Positions 18,153 through 27,530 of a stretch of DNA of 64,000 nucleotides are shown here, piece after piece; positions within the stretch are counted from its first letter, which is position 1; every line of letters starts with the position of its first letter. The position numbers and the translations under genes were made by a program. Source of the stretch: DASQUK01 sp963813485. Lineage in GTDB: Bacteria; Actinomycetota; Acidimicrobiia; Acidimicrobiales; VFJN01. The stretch is from NCBI GenBank assembly GCA_963813485.1, contig CAWEZE010000013.1:62001-126000 (forward strand), written 5' to 3'. The notes under the pieces were generated by a model, which made no database searches, was not told the origin of the DNA, and worked only from the letters and a program-made list of their open reading frames with translations.

Positions 18153-20078
18153 ATGTCTTCGGTCGGGACGCGCGCCGTCGAGGTCGCCGGGGCACCCGAG
18201 CCGAAGGCCACCGACGACGCCGCTGACCAGGGAGAGAGCCGTCAACGGCGGGCGCCTCGCTGGCTGATCGTCGGCGGGCTCCTGATCCTGGTGGGGCTCC
18301 CTCTCGTCGTGGCCGCCGTGGCGCTCCGGCGGCCCCATTGGTATCCGGTGCTCGACCTGGCGATGACCGAGCTGCGCCTGCGTGACGTCGGTACGAGTCA
18401 CACGCCATTGATCGGCCTGCCCGGCCGCATCGGCCCCAGCCTGGCCGAGCAGGGCAGCCACCCCGGTCCGCTGAGCTTCTACCTGCTGACGCCCTTCTAC
18501 CGTCTGTTCGGTTCGTCGGCATGGGCCATGCAGGCGGCGACGGTCGTGCTCAACCTGGCAGCGCTGGGCACCGCGCTCCTGATCGCCGTGCGGCGGGGTG
18601 GCATCCGCCTGGGGATCGCGGTCGCGGCCTTGCTGGTAGTGCTGGTGTCGGGCTACGGGCTGACGATGCTGACCCAGCCGTGGAACCCGTACCTGCCCTT
18701 GCTGTGGTGGGTCGTGCTGCTGCTCGCTGTGTGGTCGGTTGCGTGTCACGACCTCGCGATGTTGCCGGTGGCCGTCTTCGCGGCGTCGTTCTGTGCGCAG
18801 ACGCACGTGCCGTACCTGGGGCTGGCGGCGGGGCTCAGTGTCCTGACGATCCTGGTGCTGGCCGTGGCCTGGCGGGGTGCTGCCCGGAGCTCAGCGGCGC
18901 GCCGGAGCGTCGCCCGATGGACGGCCGCGTCGCTGGTCCTCGCACTCGCGCTCTGGGTGCCGCCACTCGTCGACCAGGCCATCAACGATCCCGGCAACAT
19001 GCGGGCCGTCTACGACCACCTGGTGACCCCCTCCGACGAGGAGCCGGTCGGCTTCGGGCGAGGGGTCGAGCTGGCGCTGCTCCACCTCGACGTTCCGGGG
19101 CTCGTGATCGGCGACTCGGGTGCCGTGGGCTCCCTCCCGGATCCGTCGTCCGACCCCGACGGGTCGGTGGTCCCCGGCGTCGTGGCTCTGCTGGCCTGGG
19201 GAGCGGCCGCCGCGGCGTCGGTGCGGTTGCGATACCGGCCACTCATGCGACTCCACCTCGTGGTCGCCGTGTCGCTCGCGCTCGGCGTCGTCTCGATGGG
19301 CCGCATCCTCGGCAAGGAGTGGTACTACCTCATGCTCTGGGCCTGGGGGACCGCGGCCCTGCTGGTGCTCGCCGTCTGCTGGACGGCGCTGGCGGCGATC
19401 TCGGCATGGGCAGGGCCGCGCCGCCGACCGATCGCCAACGCCGCCACCGTCGCGCTCGTGGCCGCCGTCGGTGTCGGCTCGGTGGCGCTGACGGTCGACG
19501 CCCTCGACGCCGACCCGCCGGAGCCGCACCTCTCGTCGGCGCTCGGTGCGGTGCTGCCAGAGACCATGGCCGCCCTCGATCGCGGGGAGGGCGCCGCGAC
19601 CGGCCGCGACGGCCGCTACATGGTCGCCTTCAGCGATGCGCTGTACTTCGGGTCGCAGTCGTACGGCCTGGTGAGCGAGCTGGAGCGGGCGGGCTTCGAC
19701 GCCGGGATGACGGACGTCCTCCACGTGCCGATCACGGATCATCGAGTCATCGGGCCCGACGACGCCACCGCCCTCGTCGTCCTCGCCACGGGCGCCAACA
19801 TCGACCGCTGGCGCGCTCAGCCCGCGGCCCTGGAGGTGGCGTATGTCGAGCCTCGCGACGCGGCCGAACAGGCCGAGTTCGCGAGGCTTCGTACCGTCGT
19901 GATCGACGAGTTGCGCGCCACCGGGCTCGACGACCTCGTTCCGCTCGTGGACGGCAACCTGTTCGGTGCATCGATCGACGACCGCGTATCCGATCACACC
20001 CAGCGCCTGATGACGCGCATGCTCGAGCTGGGCGATCGCACGGCGGTCTTCATCGCGCCGCCGGACACCTTCGCATGA
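18153..20078 (+). CDS. Polytopic membrane protein, GT-C transferase-like (paralogue A)
   Basis: 641 residues: a basic cytoplasmic N-terminus, about ten to twelve hydrophobic helices between residues 55 and 450, then a soluble C-terminal domain of about 170 residues containing YMVAFSDALYFGSQSYGLV. Loop features such as PGPLSFYLLTPFYRLFGSS, MLTQPWNPYLPLLWW and AQTHVPYLGLAAGLSVL recur in modified form in the next gene, so the two are tandem paralogues. A role in transferring sugars from lipid carriers outside the cell is inferred from topology and context only. The start follows the TATACT hexamer by eight bases. The stop overlaps the next ATG (ATGA). Confidence 0.72.
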   Translation: MSSVGTRAVEVAGAPEPKATDDAADQGESRQRRAPRWLIVGGLLILVGLPLVVAAVALRRPHWYPVLDLAMTELRLRDVGTSHTPLIGLPGRIGPSLAEQGSHPGPLSFYLLTPFYRLFGSSAWAMQAATVVLNLAALGTALLIAVRRGGIRLGIAVAALLVVLVSGYGLTMLTQPWNPYLPLLWWVVLLLAVWSVACHDLAMLPVAVFAASFCAQTHVPYLGLAAGLSVLTILVLAVAWRGAARSSAARRSVARWTAASLVLALALWVPPLVDQAINDPGNMRAVYDHLVTPSDEEPVGFGRGVELALLHLDVPGLVIGDSGAVGSLPDPSSDPDGSVVPGVVALLAWGAAAAASVRLRYRPLMRLHLVVAVSLALGVVSMGRILGKEWYYLMLWAWGTAALLVLAVCWTALAAISAWAGPRRRPIANAATVALVAAVGVGSVALTVDALDADPPEPHLSSALGAVLPETMAALDRGEGAATGRDGRYMVAFSDALYFGSQSYGLVSELERAGFDAGMTDVLHVPITDHRVIGPDDATALVVLATGANIDRWRAQPAALEVAYVEPRDAAEQAEFARLRTVVIDELRATGLDDLVPLVDGNLFGASIDDRVSDHTQRLMTRMLELGDRTAVFIAPPDTFA

Positions 20079-22168
20079 GCCGGCTCCGCCCGCCCGCACC
20101 CCCGCTCACGGGTCCTGTCGCCTCCGGTGCGGGGCTCCGACGCCGTGACTCCCGCTCTTGGCGGCTTCGCCACCGGGCCGCTCCGGCCCAGGCCGCCGTC
20201 GGCGAAGTGCGCCGACAGCGGCCCCGCATCCTCAGCGACACCCGTTCGCTACCGCCCTCCGCCGGGGGGGAAGCGGCCCCGGCCTCCGGCCGGGTCGAAC
20301 TCCTGGCGATCGTGTGCGTGATCGCCGCGATCCTGCCGGTGATCGTGGCGGCGGCGCGGGCGATCAGCGGCGACTGGCGGGCGATCGGCGACAACGCGTA
20401 CTTCAGCATCCGCGCCGCCGACGTGCTCACCGAACACCATCCGTTGCTGGGCTCGTGGACTTCGGCGTCGATCGCGATCGGACTCGACGTCAACAACGCC
20501 GGTCCGCTGCTGTTCGACGTTCTCGCCATCCCGGTGAGGTTCGGGGGCCCGGACGCGGGGCTGGCGGTCGGCGTCGCGCTCGTCAACATCGCCTCGATAC
20601 TCGGCATCGTGGTGATCGCCCGCCGCCAGGCGGGGCCAACCGCCGTGGTGGTGGCCATGGCGGCGGTGACCGGGCTCGGCTGGGCCCTGGGCAGCGAGCT
20701 GCTCTTCGAACCGTGGCAGCCCCACAGCCTGATCTTCCCGTTCCTGTGCTTCCTGTTCATGGTCTGGGCACTGGCGGCCGGCGACCTGGTCATGTTGCCC
20801 TGGGCGGTGGGGCTGGGCAGCTACATCGCGCAGACCCACGTCGGCTACCTGCTGCTCGTCCCGACCCTGGGCGCGTTCGCGGTGGCGGCCGCCGGCTTTC
20901 GGCTGTGGCGCTCGCGCCGCCTCGATGCCGAGGGTTGGCCGGCGCTGCGGCGCCGCACATTGCGCTACGTCGCCGTGTCGGTGATCGTCGCGCTCGCCTG
21001 CTGGGCCCAGCCAGTCATCGAGCAGATCTTCGGCGAGGGCCGCGGCAACTTGGGTCGGTTGGCCTCGAGCGCCGGGGAAACCGGGGCCCGGGTGGGCCTC
21101 GGCGACGCCCCGCGGTACGTCGCCACCCTGCTGGCGTTGCCGCCGTGGTGGGGCCGGCCCTCCGTGTCCGAGCAGTTCGTCCCCGGCGACTCGCTGCCGT
21201 CGCTCGCCAGCTCGCTCGTCGGCCTGGGCGTGCTCGCCGTGCTGCTGGCCGTCGGACTGCGCTCCGCATGGCGTCGCGCCGACCGGCCCGTGGCCTCGCT
21301 CGTGGCGACGGGGACGGCCGTCCTGGCCGTGGCGGTGGTGGGGGCGGCGACGATGCCCATCGGCATCTTCAACCTGGCGTCGCACCAGATGCGCTGGCTG
21401 TGGCCGGTGGCCGCGTTCGTGACCTTCGCGTTGGTGATGGCCGGCGTCACCGCCATGCGAGGACGGGTCGGGCGGGTCGGGGTCGGCCTCGTGGCGCTCG
21501 CGACCGTGGTGCTGTGTGGGCTCAACCTGCCGTCCATGAACGCCCGCGTGGGCCCGGCCGCCGACGCCAACGCCATCCCGACCGTGCGGGAGCTGCTGCC
21601 TCAGCTCGGTTCGCTGCGCGGCGAACGGGGGGTCCTGATCGATGTGACGGGCGAACGCTTTGCCGAGCCCTACACGTTCCCGGTGATGGTGGAGCTCCAG
21701 CGCCTCGACGTGCCCTGGTTCGTCGAGGACGCCGGGTTGGTCCGCCAGGTCGGCCCGGAGCGCGCGTACGAGGGACGGGCGTCGCTGCGCCTGTTCGTGC
21801 GGGAGGGTGATGCGGCTCGGGAGGTTGCGGACGGAGCCCGGCGGGTCGCGTTCGTCGAGGCCCTCAGCCAAGCGGAAGCGGACGAGTTGGCGGCCGCGGA
21901 GGAGGCGCTGCGGGAGTTCATCACCGACGGCGGGCTCCTGGGCGACCGGGTCGTGTCGGCGGGCGCTTCGGCCGACCTGACCGACGCTCAGCTCCGCGAC
22001 GCCGATTACCTGTTCGCCTCGCGTGCGCTTGCGGGGCTGGTCGCCGACGACCGGCTCCGAGTGCCCGACCGCTGGGACGAGGTTCTCGCGCACTACGCAG
22101 ACCTGCAGTACCAGGCCGACCGGCTCACGGTGGCCGTGTTCGTCGAGCCGATCGTTGCCGACCGATGA
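20075..22168 (+). CDS. Polytopic membrane protein, GT-C transferase-like (paralogue B)
   Basis: 697 residues if the overlapping ATG at 20075 is used. The first 70 residues are unusual, Arg/Pro/Ala-rich and largely encoded by a dispersed repeat (20103-20135 and beyond). The membrane part starts at LLAIVCVIAAILPVIVAAA. It then follows paralogue A: NAGPLLFDVLAIPVRF, LLFEPWQPHSLIFPFL, AQTHVGYLLLVPTLG. A soluble C-terminal domain of about 190 residues ends the protein. Function is inferred only as for the gene before it. A later GTG just ahead of the first helix could be the real start, in which case the repeat would be untranslated. The ATGA overlaps on both sides argue for a four-gene operon up to 24257. 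Confidence 0.7.
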   Translation: MSRLRPPAPPLTGPVASGAGLRRRDSRSWRLRHRAAPAQAAVGEVRRQRPRILSDTRSLPPSAGGEAAPASGRVELLAIVCVIAAILPVIVAAARAISGDWRAIGDNAYFSIRAADVLTEHHPLLGSWTSASIAIGLDVNNAGPLLFDVLAIPVRFGGPDAGLAVGVALVNIASILGIVVIARRQAGPTAVVVAMAAVTGLGWALGSELLFEPWQPHSLIFPFLCFLFMVWALAAGDLVMLPWAVGLGSYIAQTHVGYLLLVPTLGAFAVAAAGFRLWRSRRLDAEGWPALRRRTLRYVAVSVIVALACWAQPVIEQIFGEGRGNLGRLASSAGETGARVGLGDAPRYVATLLALPPWWGRPSVSEQFVPGDSLPSLASSLVGLGVLAVLLAVGLRSAWRRADRPVASLVATGTAVLAVAVVGAATMPIGIFNLASHQMRWLWPVAAFVTFALVMAGVTAMRGRVGRVGVGLVALATVVLCGLNLPSMNARVGPAADANAIPTVRELLPQLGSLRGERGVLIDVTGERFAEPYTFPVMVELQRLDVPWFVEDAGLVRQVGPERAYEGRASLRLFVREGDAAREVADGARRVAFVEALSQAEADELAAAEEALREFITDGGLLGDRVVSAGASADLTDAQLRDADYLFASRALAGLVADDRLRVPDRWDEVLAHYADLQYQADRLTVAVFVEPIVADR
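20103..20135. repeat. 33-bp repeat, copy A (inside a 5' coding end)
   Basis: These 33 bases are identical to 57706-57738 (both begin CGCTCACGGGTCCTGTCG). A second shared block, ATCCTCAGCG followed by (A/C)CACCC, lies 125 bases further on here (20228) and 69 bases on at the other locus (57775). Here the repeat sits between the overlapping start codon and the first membrane helix of a membrane-protein gene. Confidence 0.8.
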
Positions 22169-22920
22169 GCGTGGGCACCGAGGTGTACGACGACACCAAC
22201 GCGAGCGAGCTTGCCGCGTTCGACGCGTCGCACTGGTGGTACCGCAGCAAGGCGGCGCTGGTCGCGACCGCGCTGCAACGCACGGAGCCGCCAGGGATCG
22301 AGCGGGGTTGGTTGGTCGACATCGGGGGTGGGTCCGGCGGGGTGACGACGATGCTGGGATGGCCGCGGAACCGCGTGATCCTGGTGGAGGGGAACGCGGC
22401 CCTGGCCACCGAGGCCCGCAGGAGGTACGGCCTGGCCACGGTGCGGACGTCGGTCCGCCACGTGCCGCTGGCCGACGGTGCCGCCGATGTCGTCTGCCTC
22501 CTCGACGTGATCGAGCACTTCCAAGACCCGATGGCCGCACTCGCCGAGGCAGCTCGTGTGCTGGCGCCCGATGGCCGCTTGGTCGTGAACGTGCCCGCTC
22601 ACCGGTGGTTGTGGAGCCCCTTCGACGAGCAGGTCGGGCACGTTCGCCGCTACACCCGGCCAGCGCTGCGAGCCGAGCTCGCGTCGGTGGGCTTCCGACC
22701 GCTGCTGCTCACCCACGTCTTCAGCTGGCTCGTGCCACCCATGTGGTTGAAGCGCAAGGCGCTCAGCGGCGGCGCCGCGGAGATCGGCCACGACCAGAGC
22801 TCGTCCGCCATCGACGCCGCGGCGAGGGCCCTGACCTCCGCCGAACGGGCGTTGCTCGGCCGTGCCTCGTTGCCGCTCGGCACCTCGGTCCTGTGCGTGG
22901 CCACTCGGGAGCGCCGATGA
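22165..22920 (+). CDS. Class I SAM-dependent methyltransferase
   Basis: 251 residues. WLVDIGGGSGGVTTMLG is SAM motif I, VILVEGNAALATEARRR carries the acidic residue of motif II, and VVCLLDVIEHFQDPMAALAE with VLAPDGRLVVNVPAHRWLWS are motifs III and IV of the Methyltransf_11/23 fold. Such proteins in glycan loci methylate sugars or polyprenyl-linked intermediates; the substrate here is unknown. HWWYRSKAALVATAL near the N-terminus is common in this subgroup. The ATG overlaps the previous stop and the stop overlaps the next ATG, so it is translationally coupled both ways. Confidence 0.83.
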   Translation: MSVGTEVYDDTNASELAAFDASHWWYRSKAALVATALQRTEPPGIERGWLVDIGGGSGGVTTMLGWPRNRVILVEGNAALATEARRRYGLATVRTSVRHVPLADGAADVVCLLDVIEHFQDPMAALAEAARVLAPDGRLVVNVPAHRWLWSPFDEQVGHVRRYTRPALRAELASVGFRPLLLTHVFSWLVPPMWLKRKALSGGAAEIGHDQSSSAIDAAARALTSAERALLGRASLPLGTSVLCVATRERR

Positions 22921-24257
22921 CCGAGCGCGTCTTCAGACAGCGTCTCGCCTTGATCACGGCGCTGGGCGCGGCGTGGCGGCTGGGCTATCTGTTCGTCGTC
23001 AAGGCCGACGACGGCCTGATGCTGAACGACTCGCTGTACTACAGCATCCAGGCCGGGCGGAACAGCGAGGGCCAATGGTTCCGCGAGGGGATCACGAACC
23101 TGCCGGGCGCGGAGCACGGACCGCTGACGCCCCTCTACCTGACCCCATGGAGCCTGGGCGGCGGCGACAGCGTGGTGTGGCAGCGCTTTGCGACGACGCT
23201 GCTCGGCATCGCGACCGTCGCGGTCATCGGGCTCGTCGGTCGCCGCCTGGCGGGACCGGTCGTCGGGCTGGTGGCCGCCGGCATCGCGGCCGTCTACCCC
23301 AACCTCTGGATCAACGACTCGCTGGTGATGTCGGAGTCGCTGGCGTGCCTGATCGTGTCCGTCGCTCTGCTCGTCGCACTCGATTTCGACCGCCGGCCGG
23401 GCATCGGGCGTGCGGCGGTGCTCGGCCTGCTCGTCGGGCTCGGTGCGCTGACCCGTAGCGAGATCGCCCTCTTCGGCATCGGCTTCGCCGTGCTGGCGTG
23501 GTGGCGGTCCGCGGGCCACCGACGGCGCGCGTTGATGCCGGTGGTCGTCGTCGGCGCGGCGCTGCTGACACTGGCGCCGTGGGCCATCTACAACCTGGGG
23601 CGCTTCGACCGCCCGGTGCTGCTGACCACCAACGACGGCACGACGTTGCTGGGCGCGAATTGCGACAACACCTACTACACCGACGTCGGCGGCTGGGACG
23701 TCCGCTGCGTCCTCGGTGCCGACGTGAGCGCGGCTGATGCATCCCTGCGCTCGGGTGAGCACCGCGAGTTGGCGGTCGACTACATCACCGACCACGCCGG
23801 TCGGGTGCCGGTCGTGGTGCTGGCCCGCCTGGGCCGCATCGCCGACGTCTACGGCCTGGGCTCTCTCGTCACGCTGGACCGGGGGGAGGAGAAGGCGGGC
23901 TGGGCGGTGTGGGCCGGCATCGTCTCGTGGTGGGTGCTCGCGCCCGCGGCCATCGTCGGTTGGATCGTTCGAGGCCGCAGCCCGGACCGCCCCAAGGCGC
24001 GCTGGTGGCTCGCCGTCCCCCCGATCACCGTTCTCATCGCCACCGTGGTGTTCTACGGCGCACACCGCATCCGGGCCCCCGCCGAACCGGTGGTCGTGGT
24101 GTTGGCGGCCACCGCGGCGGTTGCGCTGTACCAGCGGTGGACCACACGACGCCACACCCCGACCGTGCCGCCGTCGCTTCCCGACCACGAGCCCTACGCC
24201 GGCCGCGCCCTGGCGGGCGGGCATCGCAGCGCGCGGACCACTTCCTTCCCACCCTGA
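22917..24257 (+). CDS. GT39/ArnT-like membrane glycosyltransferase
   Basis: 446 residues with about eleven hydrophobic segments. After the first helix comes VKADDGLMLNDSLYYSIQAG, the acidic first-loop motif of PMT/ArnT-type GT-C enzymes. Then PLTPLYLTPWSLGGGDSVVWQR and LGALTRSEIALFGIGFAV are typical of the bacterial dolichyl-phosphate-mannose-type transferases. It should use a polyprenyl-phosphate sugar outside the membrane. The C-terminal 40 residues are cytoplasmic and Arg/Pro-rich. The ATG overlaps the methyltransferase stop by four bases. It ends the rightward operon; the FAD enzyme lies convergent 19 bases on. Confidence 0.8.
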   Translation: MTERVFRQRLALITALGAAWRLGYLFVVKADDGLMLNDSLYYSIQAGRNSEGQWFREGITNLPGAEHGPLTPLYLTPWSLGGGDSVVWQRFATTLLGIATVAVIGLVGRRLAGPVVGLVAAGIAAVYPNLWINDSLVMSESLACLIVSVALLVALDFDRRPGIGRAAVLGLLVGLGALTRSEIALFGIGFAVLAWWRSAGHRRRALMPVVVVGAALLTLAPWAIYNLGRFDRPVLLTTNDGTTLLGANCDNTYYTDVGGWDVRCVLGADVSAADASLRSGEHRELAVDYITDHAGRVPVVVLARLGRIADVYGLGSLVTLDRGEEKAGWAVWAGIVSWWVLAPAAIVGWIVRGRSPDRPKARWWLAVPPITVLIATVVFYGAHRIRAPAEPVVVVLAATAAVALYQRWTTRRHTPTVPPSLPDHEPYAGRALAGGHRSARTTSFPP

Positions 24258-24276
24258 TCGGGCGGGCCCTATCGCC

Positions 24277-25833
24277 TCACGGCTTCGGGCGGGACGGCAC
24301 GATCGGCGCGTCGCGCCCGGTGCTGCCGCGAGCGGCGGCCGCGCCCGCCCCGGCGGCGGGCGACTTCTCCTCGTGGTACTCCTCTTCCACGTTCACCGAC
24401 CAGATGTCGTGGCCGGCACCGGCGACGATGTTCTCGACGGTGAGCATGGCCGTGAACATCGAGTGGTCCTGGTTGTTGTACTTGTGCATGCCGTTGCGGC
24501 CCACGGGGTGGACGTTGGGGGCATGCTCGGCCAGCCACGCCCGCAGTACGTCGACGTTGGCCTGGTAGCCCTCGTCGTACACGGGATAGGCCTTGGGCAT
24601 CCGCACCACGTAGCCGGCCTCGACGTCGGATGCCTTCATCAGGCCGATCGCTTCGAGCTCCCGGGTGCCCAGGGCCACCAGATCCTCGTCGCTGGCGTTC
24701 CACGACTCGTCGCCCTCGTGCACCGTGTACTCGAGACCGAGGACGTTGCGGCCGTCCATCACCATGTATGGCGACCAGGAGCCGAAGTTCTGCACCCGCA
24801 TGGTCTTGACCTCGGGGGCGTGGATGTAGATCCAGTTGTCGTCCCACTGAACCTTGTCGCCGGGCACCACCAGTGCCACCGTCAGGAAGTCGCGGAACGC
24901 CAGTCCGTCGGCGGCGCGCCGCACGTCGTCGGGCACCGGCGGATCCATTGCCGCGAGCAGCAGCGAGAACGGCATCGACGAGATGACGTGATCGGCGGGG
25001 TACTCGGTCGTGACGCCCTGCGACTCGGCCACCACGGCGACCGCCCGGCCGCGCTCGTGGCGGATGCGGGTGACCGGCGTGTCCATCGTGACCTTGGTGC
25101 CGGCGGCCTCGACCAGTTCCAGGCACCGCTCCCACATCATCCCGGGCCCGTACTTCGGGTACTGGAACTCCTCGATGAGGCTGGTGACCTGCTTGCCCTT
25201 GTTCCTGCGCCGCCCGGCGTAGCGGGAGCGGATGGGCTCCCAGACCGCCTGGAACAGCGACATGCCCTTGATCCGTTGCGCGCCCCAGTCCGCCGCGATC
25301 TGCGACGGTGGAACGGCCCAGAGCTTCTCGCTGTAGGCCTTGAAGAAGTGGTGGTAGAGGCGCCAGCCGTAGTTGGCGACGACGTAGCCCTCGAGCGTCG
25401 ACTGGTCCTTCGGCGGGCGCACCCGGACCCACAGCGCCGAGCAGACGCAGCGAATCGCCTCCACGGGGCCGAGGTTGCGCAGTGCGTTGAGCGGCTTGAG
25501 GGGGTAGTCGTAGAACTTGCCGCGGTAGTAGATGTGGCTCTTGCGCGGCCGCTGCAGGAACTCGTCGTCGTCGAGGATCTCATGCCACAGGTCCTCCACC
25601 GCCTGCACCTTGGTGAAGAAGCGGTGGCCGCCGATGTCGAAGCGCCAGCCGTCCCGCTCGACGGTGCGGCTGATCCCTCCGACAACGGAGTCCGCTTCGA
25701 GGACAGTGCTCGTGTGGCCCGATTTGGCGAGCTGGTAGGCGGCGGTCAGCCCGGCCGGCCCGGCGCCGACGATGACGACCCGGGGCCGGGCCCCGGGCCC
25801 TGACGTGGACCCGCTTGTTTCGCTTCCCCTCAC
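24277..25833 (-). CDS. FAD-dependent oxidoreductase, UDP-galactopyranose-mutase / PPOX-like fold
   Basis: 518 residues. The N-terminal Rossmann motif PRVVIVGAGPAGLTAAYQLA, then VLEADSVVGGISRTVERDGW and RFDIGGHRFFTKV, place it in the amine-oxidase/UGM-like flavoprotein group. Later family features are GPGMMWERCLELVEAAG and the C-terminal FAD-contact region YNNQDHSMFTAMLTVENI. Homologues often stand beside glycosyltransferases, where a role in modifying a nucleotide sugar or lipid-linked sugar is suspected, but the reaction is not established. The last 30 residues are Ala/Gly-rich. It lies convergent between two membrane transferase genes in the surface-glycan locus. Confidence 0.8.
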   Translation of the reverse strand: MRGSETSGSTSGPGARPRVVIVGAGPAGLTAAYQLAKSGHTSTVLEADSVVGGISRTVERDGWRFDIGGHRFFTKVQAVEDLWHEILDDDEFLQRPRKSHIYYRGKFYDYPLKPLNALRNLGPVEAIRCVCSALWVRVRPPKDQSTLEGYVVANYGWRLYHHFFKAYSEKLWAVPPSQIAADWGAQRIKGMSLFQAVWEPIRSRYAGRRRNKGKQVTSLIEEFQYPKYGPGMMWERCLELVEAAGTKVTMDTPVTRIRHERGRAVAVVAESQGVTTEYPADHVISSMPFSLLLAAMDPPVPDDVRRAADGLAFRDFLTVALVVPGDKVQWDDNWIYIHAPEVKTMRVQNFGSWSPYMVMDGRNVLGLEYTVHEGDESWNASDEDLVALGTRELEAIGLMKASDVEAGYVVRMPKAYPVYDEGYQANVDVLRAWLAEHAPNVHPVGRNGMHKYNNQDHSMFTAMLTVENIVAGAGHDIWSVNVEEEYHEEKSPAAGAGAAAARGSTGRDAPIVPSRPKP

Positions 25834-25943
25834 GTGCCGAGCACTCCCTCAACTTTGGACGCGAAAAGCCACTGTATCGAAGCCCGTCGTCGCGGCTTCC
25901 ACCTGGGATGTCCACGGTTCGCGTTCGCGCTGCAACCCGTTGG

Positions 25944-25949
25944 TAACAT
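25944..25949 (+). promoter_or_regulatory. -10 hexamer TAACAT for a leaderless transcript
   Basis: TAACAT ends nine bases before the ATG at 25959, with no ribosome-binding site between. It lies in the 125-base divergent gap between the FAD enzyme and the GT39-like gene. Confidence 0.5.
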
Positions 25950-25958
25950 CGCCGCCTC

Positions 25959-27518
25959 ATGCGTACCCTGGCTGCCGACGGGGTCCACGACGACGCGTCC
26001 CCGGCGTCGGTTCGACGATCGACAACCGCACCCCCACGGTTGGTCTCGTTCGTCATCGTCGGTGTGGTGGTCGCCGGCGTGGTGTTGCGCTTCGTGCAGC
26101 GCTCGCCGCTCTGGCTCGACGAGGCGCTCAGCGTCAACATCGCCCGGCTGCCGCTGGGCGACCTGTTCGAGGCGCTGCGCCACGACGGTCACCCGCCCTT
26201 CTACTACGTGCTGCTGCACGGGTGGATGGAGGTGGTCGGGGAGAGCGACTTCGCCGTGCGGGCGCTGTCGGGGATCTTCGCCGTGGCATCGCTGCCCCTG
26301 GCGTGGATCGCGGGTCGGCGCCTGGCCGGGCAGGCCGGGGCCCGCTGGGCGCTGGTGATCGTGGCGTTGTCGCCCTACTCGATCAGGTACGCCACCGAAG
26401 CCCGCATGTACTCGCTCGTGATGCTCCTGGTGCTGGCTGGCTACCTGGTGCTCTCGGATGCCCTCATCGAGCCCCGGCCCTGGCGCCTGGCGGCGCTGGC
26501 GCTCATCTCGGGCCTCCTGCTGCTCAGCCACTACTGGTCCTTCTATCTGTTGGCGGCGACGGGTTTGGTGCTCGCGGCGCGTTGGTGGTGGCGGCCGCAG
26601 CAACGGGCCAAGACGGGCCGGGTGATCCTGGCGGTCGCCGCCGGCGGCCTGTTGTTCCTGCCCTGGCTCCCCGGGTTCGTCTACCAGTCGGCGAACACCG
26701 GCACGCCCTGGGGCGAGCCGTTCCGCCCGACGGCGATCCTCGTGACCACGCTCACGGACCTCGGCGGCGGGGCACTCATCGAGAGCGTGCTGGCCGCCGT
26801 CATGGTGGCCGTGTTCCTCCTGGTGGCCCTGTTCACCGCGCGCTCGGGTGGCCACGAGCTGACGCTCGACCTGCGCACGGTCCCCATCGTCCGCCGCGAG
26901 CTGGCGGTCGTCCTGCTCGTCGTGGCGCTCGGCTCCGGGATCTCGTATGCCACCAACGCCACCTACCAGTCCCGCTACGCGGCCGTGATCGTCCCGCTGG
27001 TGCTGCTGGCCGTGGCGGTGGGCATCACCCGCATCCCCGGGACCGCCCAGATCCTGGCCGGGGGCGCCTACCTGGCCGTCAGCGTGGCCGGCATCGCCTG
27101 GGTGAACTACTACCAGCGGACCCAGGCCGACGTGGTCGGCGACGCGGTGGCCCAGAACGCCGAGCCCGGCGACGTGGTGGTGTACTGCCCCGACCAGCTC
27201 GGGCCCGACTACTCGCGCCAGATGCCCGACGGGCTCGTGGAGCTTGCCTACCCCGCCCTGAGCTCGCCCGAGCGGGTCGACTGGGTGGACTACGCAGAGC
27301 GGAACCGCGCCGCCGATCCGGCGCGGGTCGCCGAGGAGATCCGGGACCGCGCGGACGGCAACGCCATCTTCGTGGTCTGGATGTCCGACTACCGCACCTT
27401 CGGCGATCAATGCGAACGGTTGCTGACCGCCCTCGGCCCTACCGAGGCGCTTGTCCAACAGGACAACTCGAAGTACTACGAGCCCGCGTTCCTGCAGCGG
27501 GTGCAGGCCAGCGGTTGA
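25959..27518 (+). CDS. GT39-like membrane glycosyltransferase
   Basis: 519 residues, about twelve hydrophobic helices. The first outer loop SPLWLDEALSVNIARLPLGD has the invariant WLDE acidic motif of the PMT/GT39 family, and HDGHPPFYYVLLHGWMEVVG is the next conserved piece. SPYSIRYATEARMYSLVMLL is also typical. The C-terminal 140 residues form a soluble outer domain. Such enzymes add sugars from polyprenyl-phosphate donors to proteins or glycans. The start follows TAACAT by nine bases. It closes the surface-glycan locus; a short convergent gene lies 12 bases beyond. Confidence 0.85.
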   Translation: MRTLAADGVHDDASPASVRRSTTAPPRLVSFVIVGVVVAGVVLRFVQRSPLWLDEALSVNIARLPLGDLFEALRHDGHPPFYYVLLHGWMEVVGESDFAVRALSGIFAVASLPLAWIAGRRLAGQAGARWALVIVALSPYSIRYATEARMYSLVMLLVLAGYLVLSDALIEPRPWRLAALALISGLLLLSHYWSFYLLAATGLVLAARWWWRPQQRAKTGRVILAVAAGGLLFLPWLPGFVYQSANTGTPWGEPFRPTAILVTTLTDLGGGALIESVLAAVMVAVFLLVALFTARSGGHELTLDLRTVPIVRRELAVVLLVVALGSGISYATNATYQSRYAAVIVPLVLLAVAVGITRIPGTAQILAGGAYLAVSVAGIAWVNYYQRTQADVVGDAVAQNAEPGDVVVYCPDQLGPDYSRQMPDGLVELAYPALSSPERVDWVDYAERNRAADPARVAEEIRDRADGNAIFVVWMSDYRTFGDQCERLLTALGPTEALVQQDNSKYYEPAFLQRVQASG

Positions 27519-27530
27519 CCGGACGGCCGG

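Noticed and set aside
18521..20074. Upstream extension of the membrane protein frame at 20075
   Set aside because: Arg/Gly-rich antisense-like composition and full overlap with the well-supported gene at 18153; the ATGA overlap gives a natural start.
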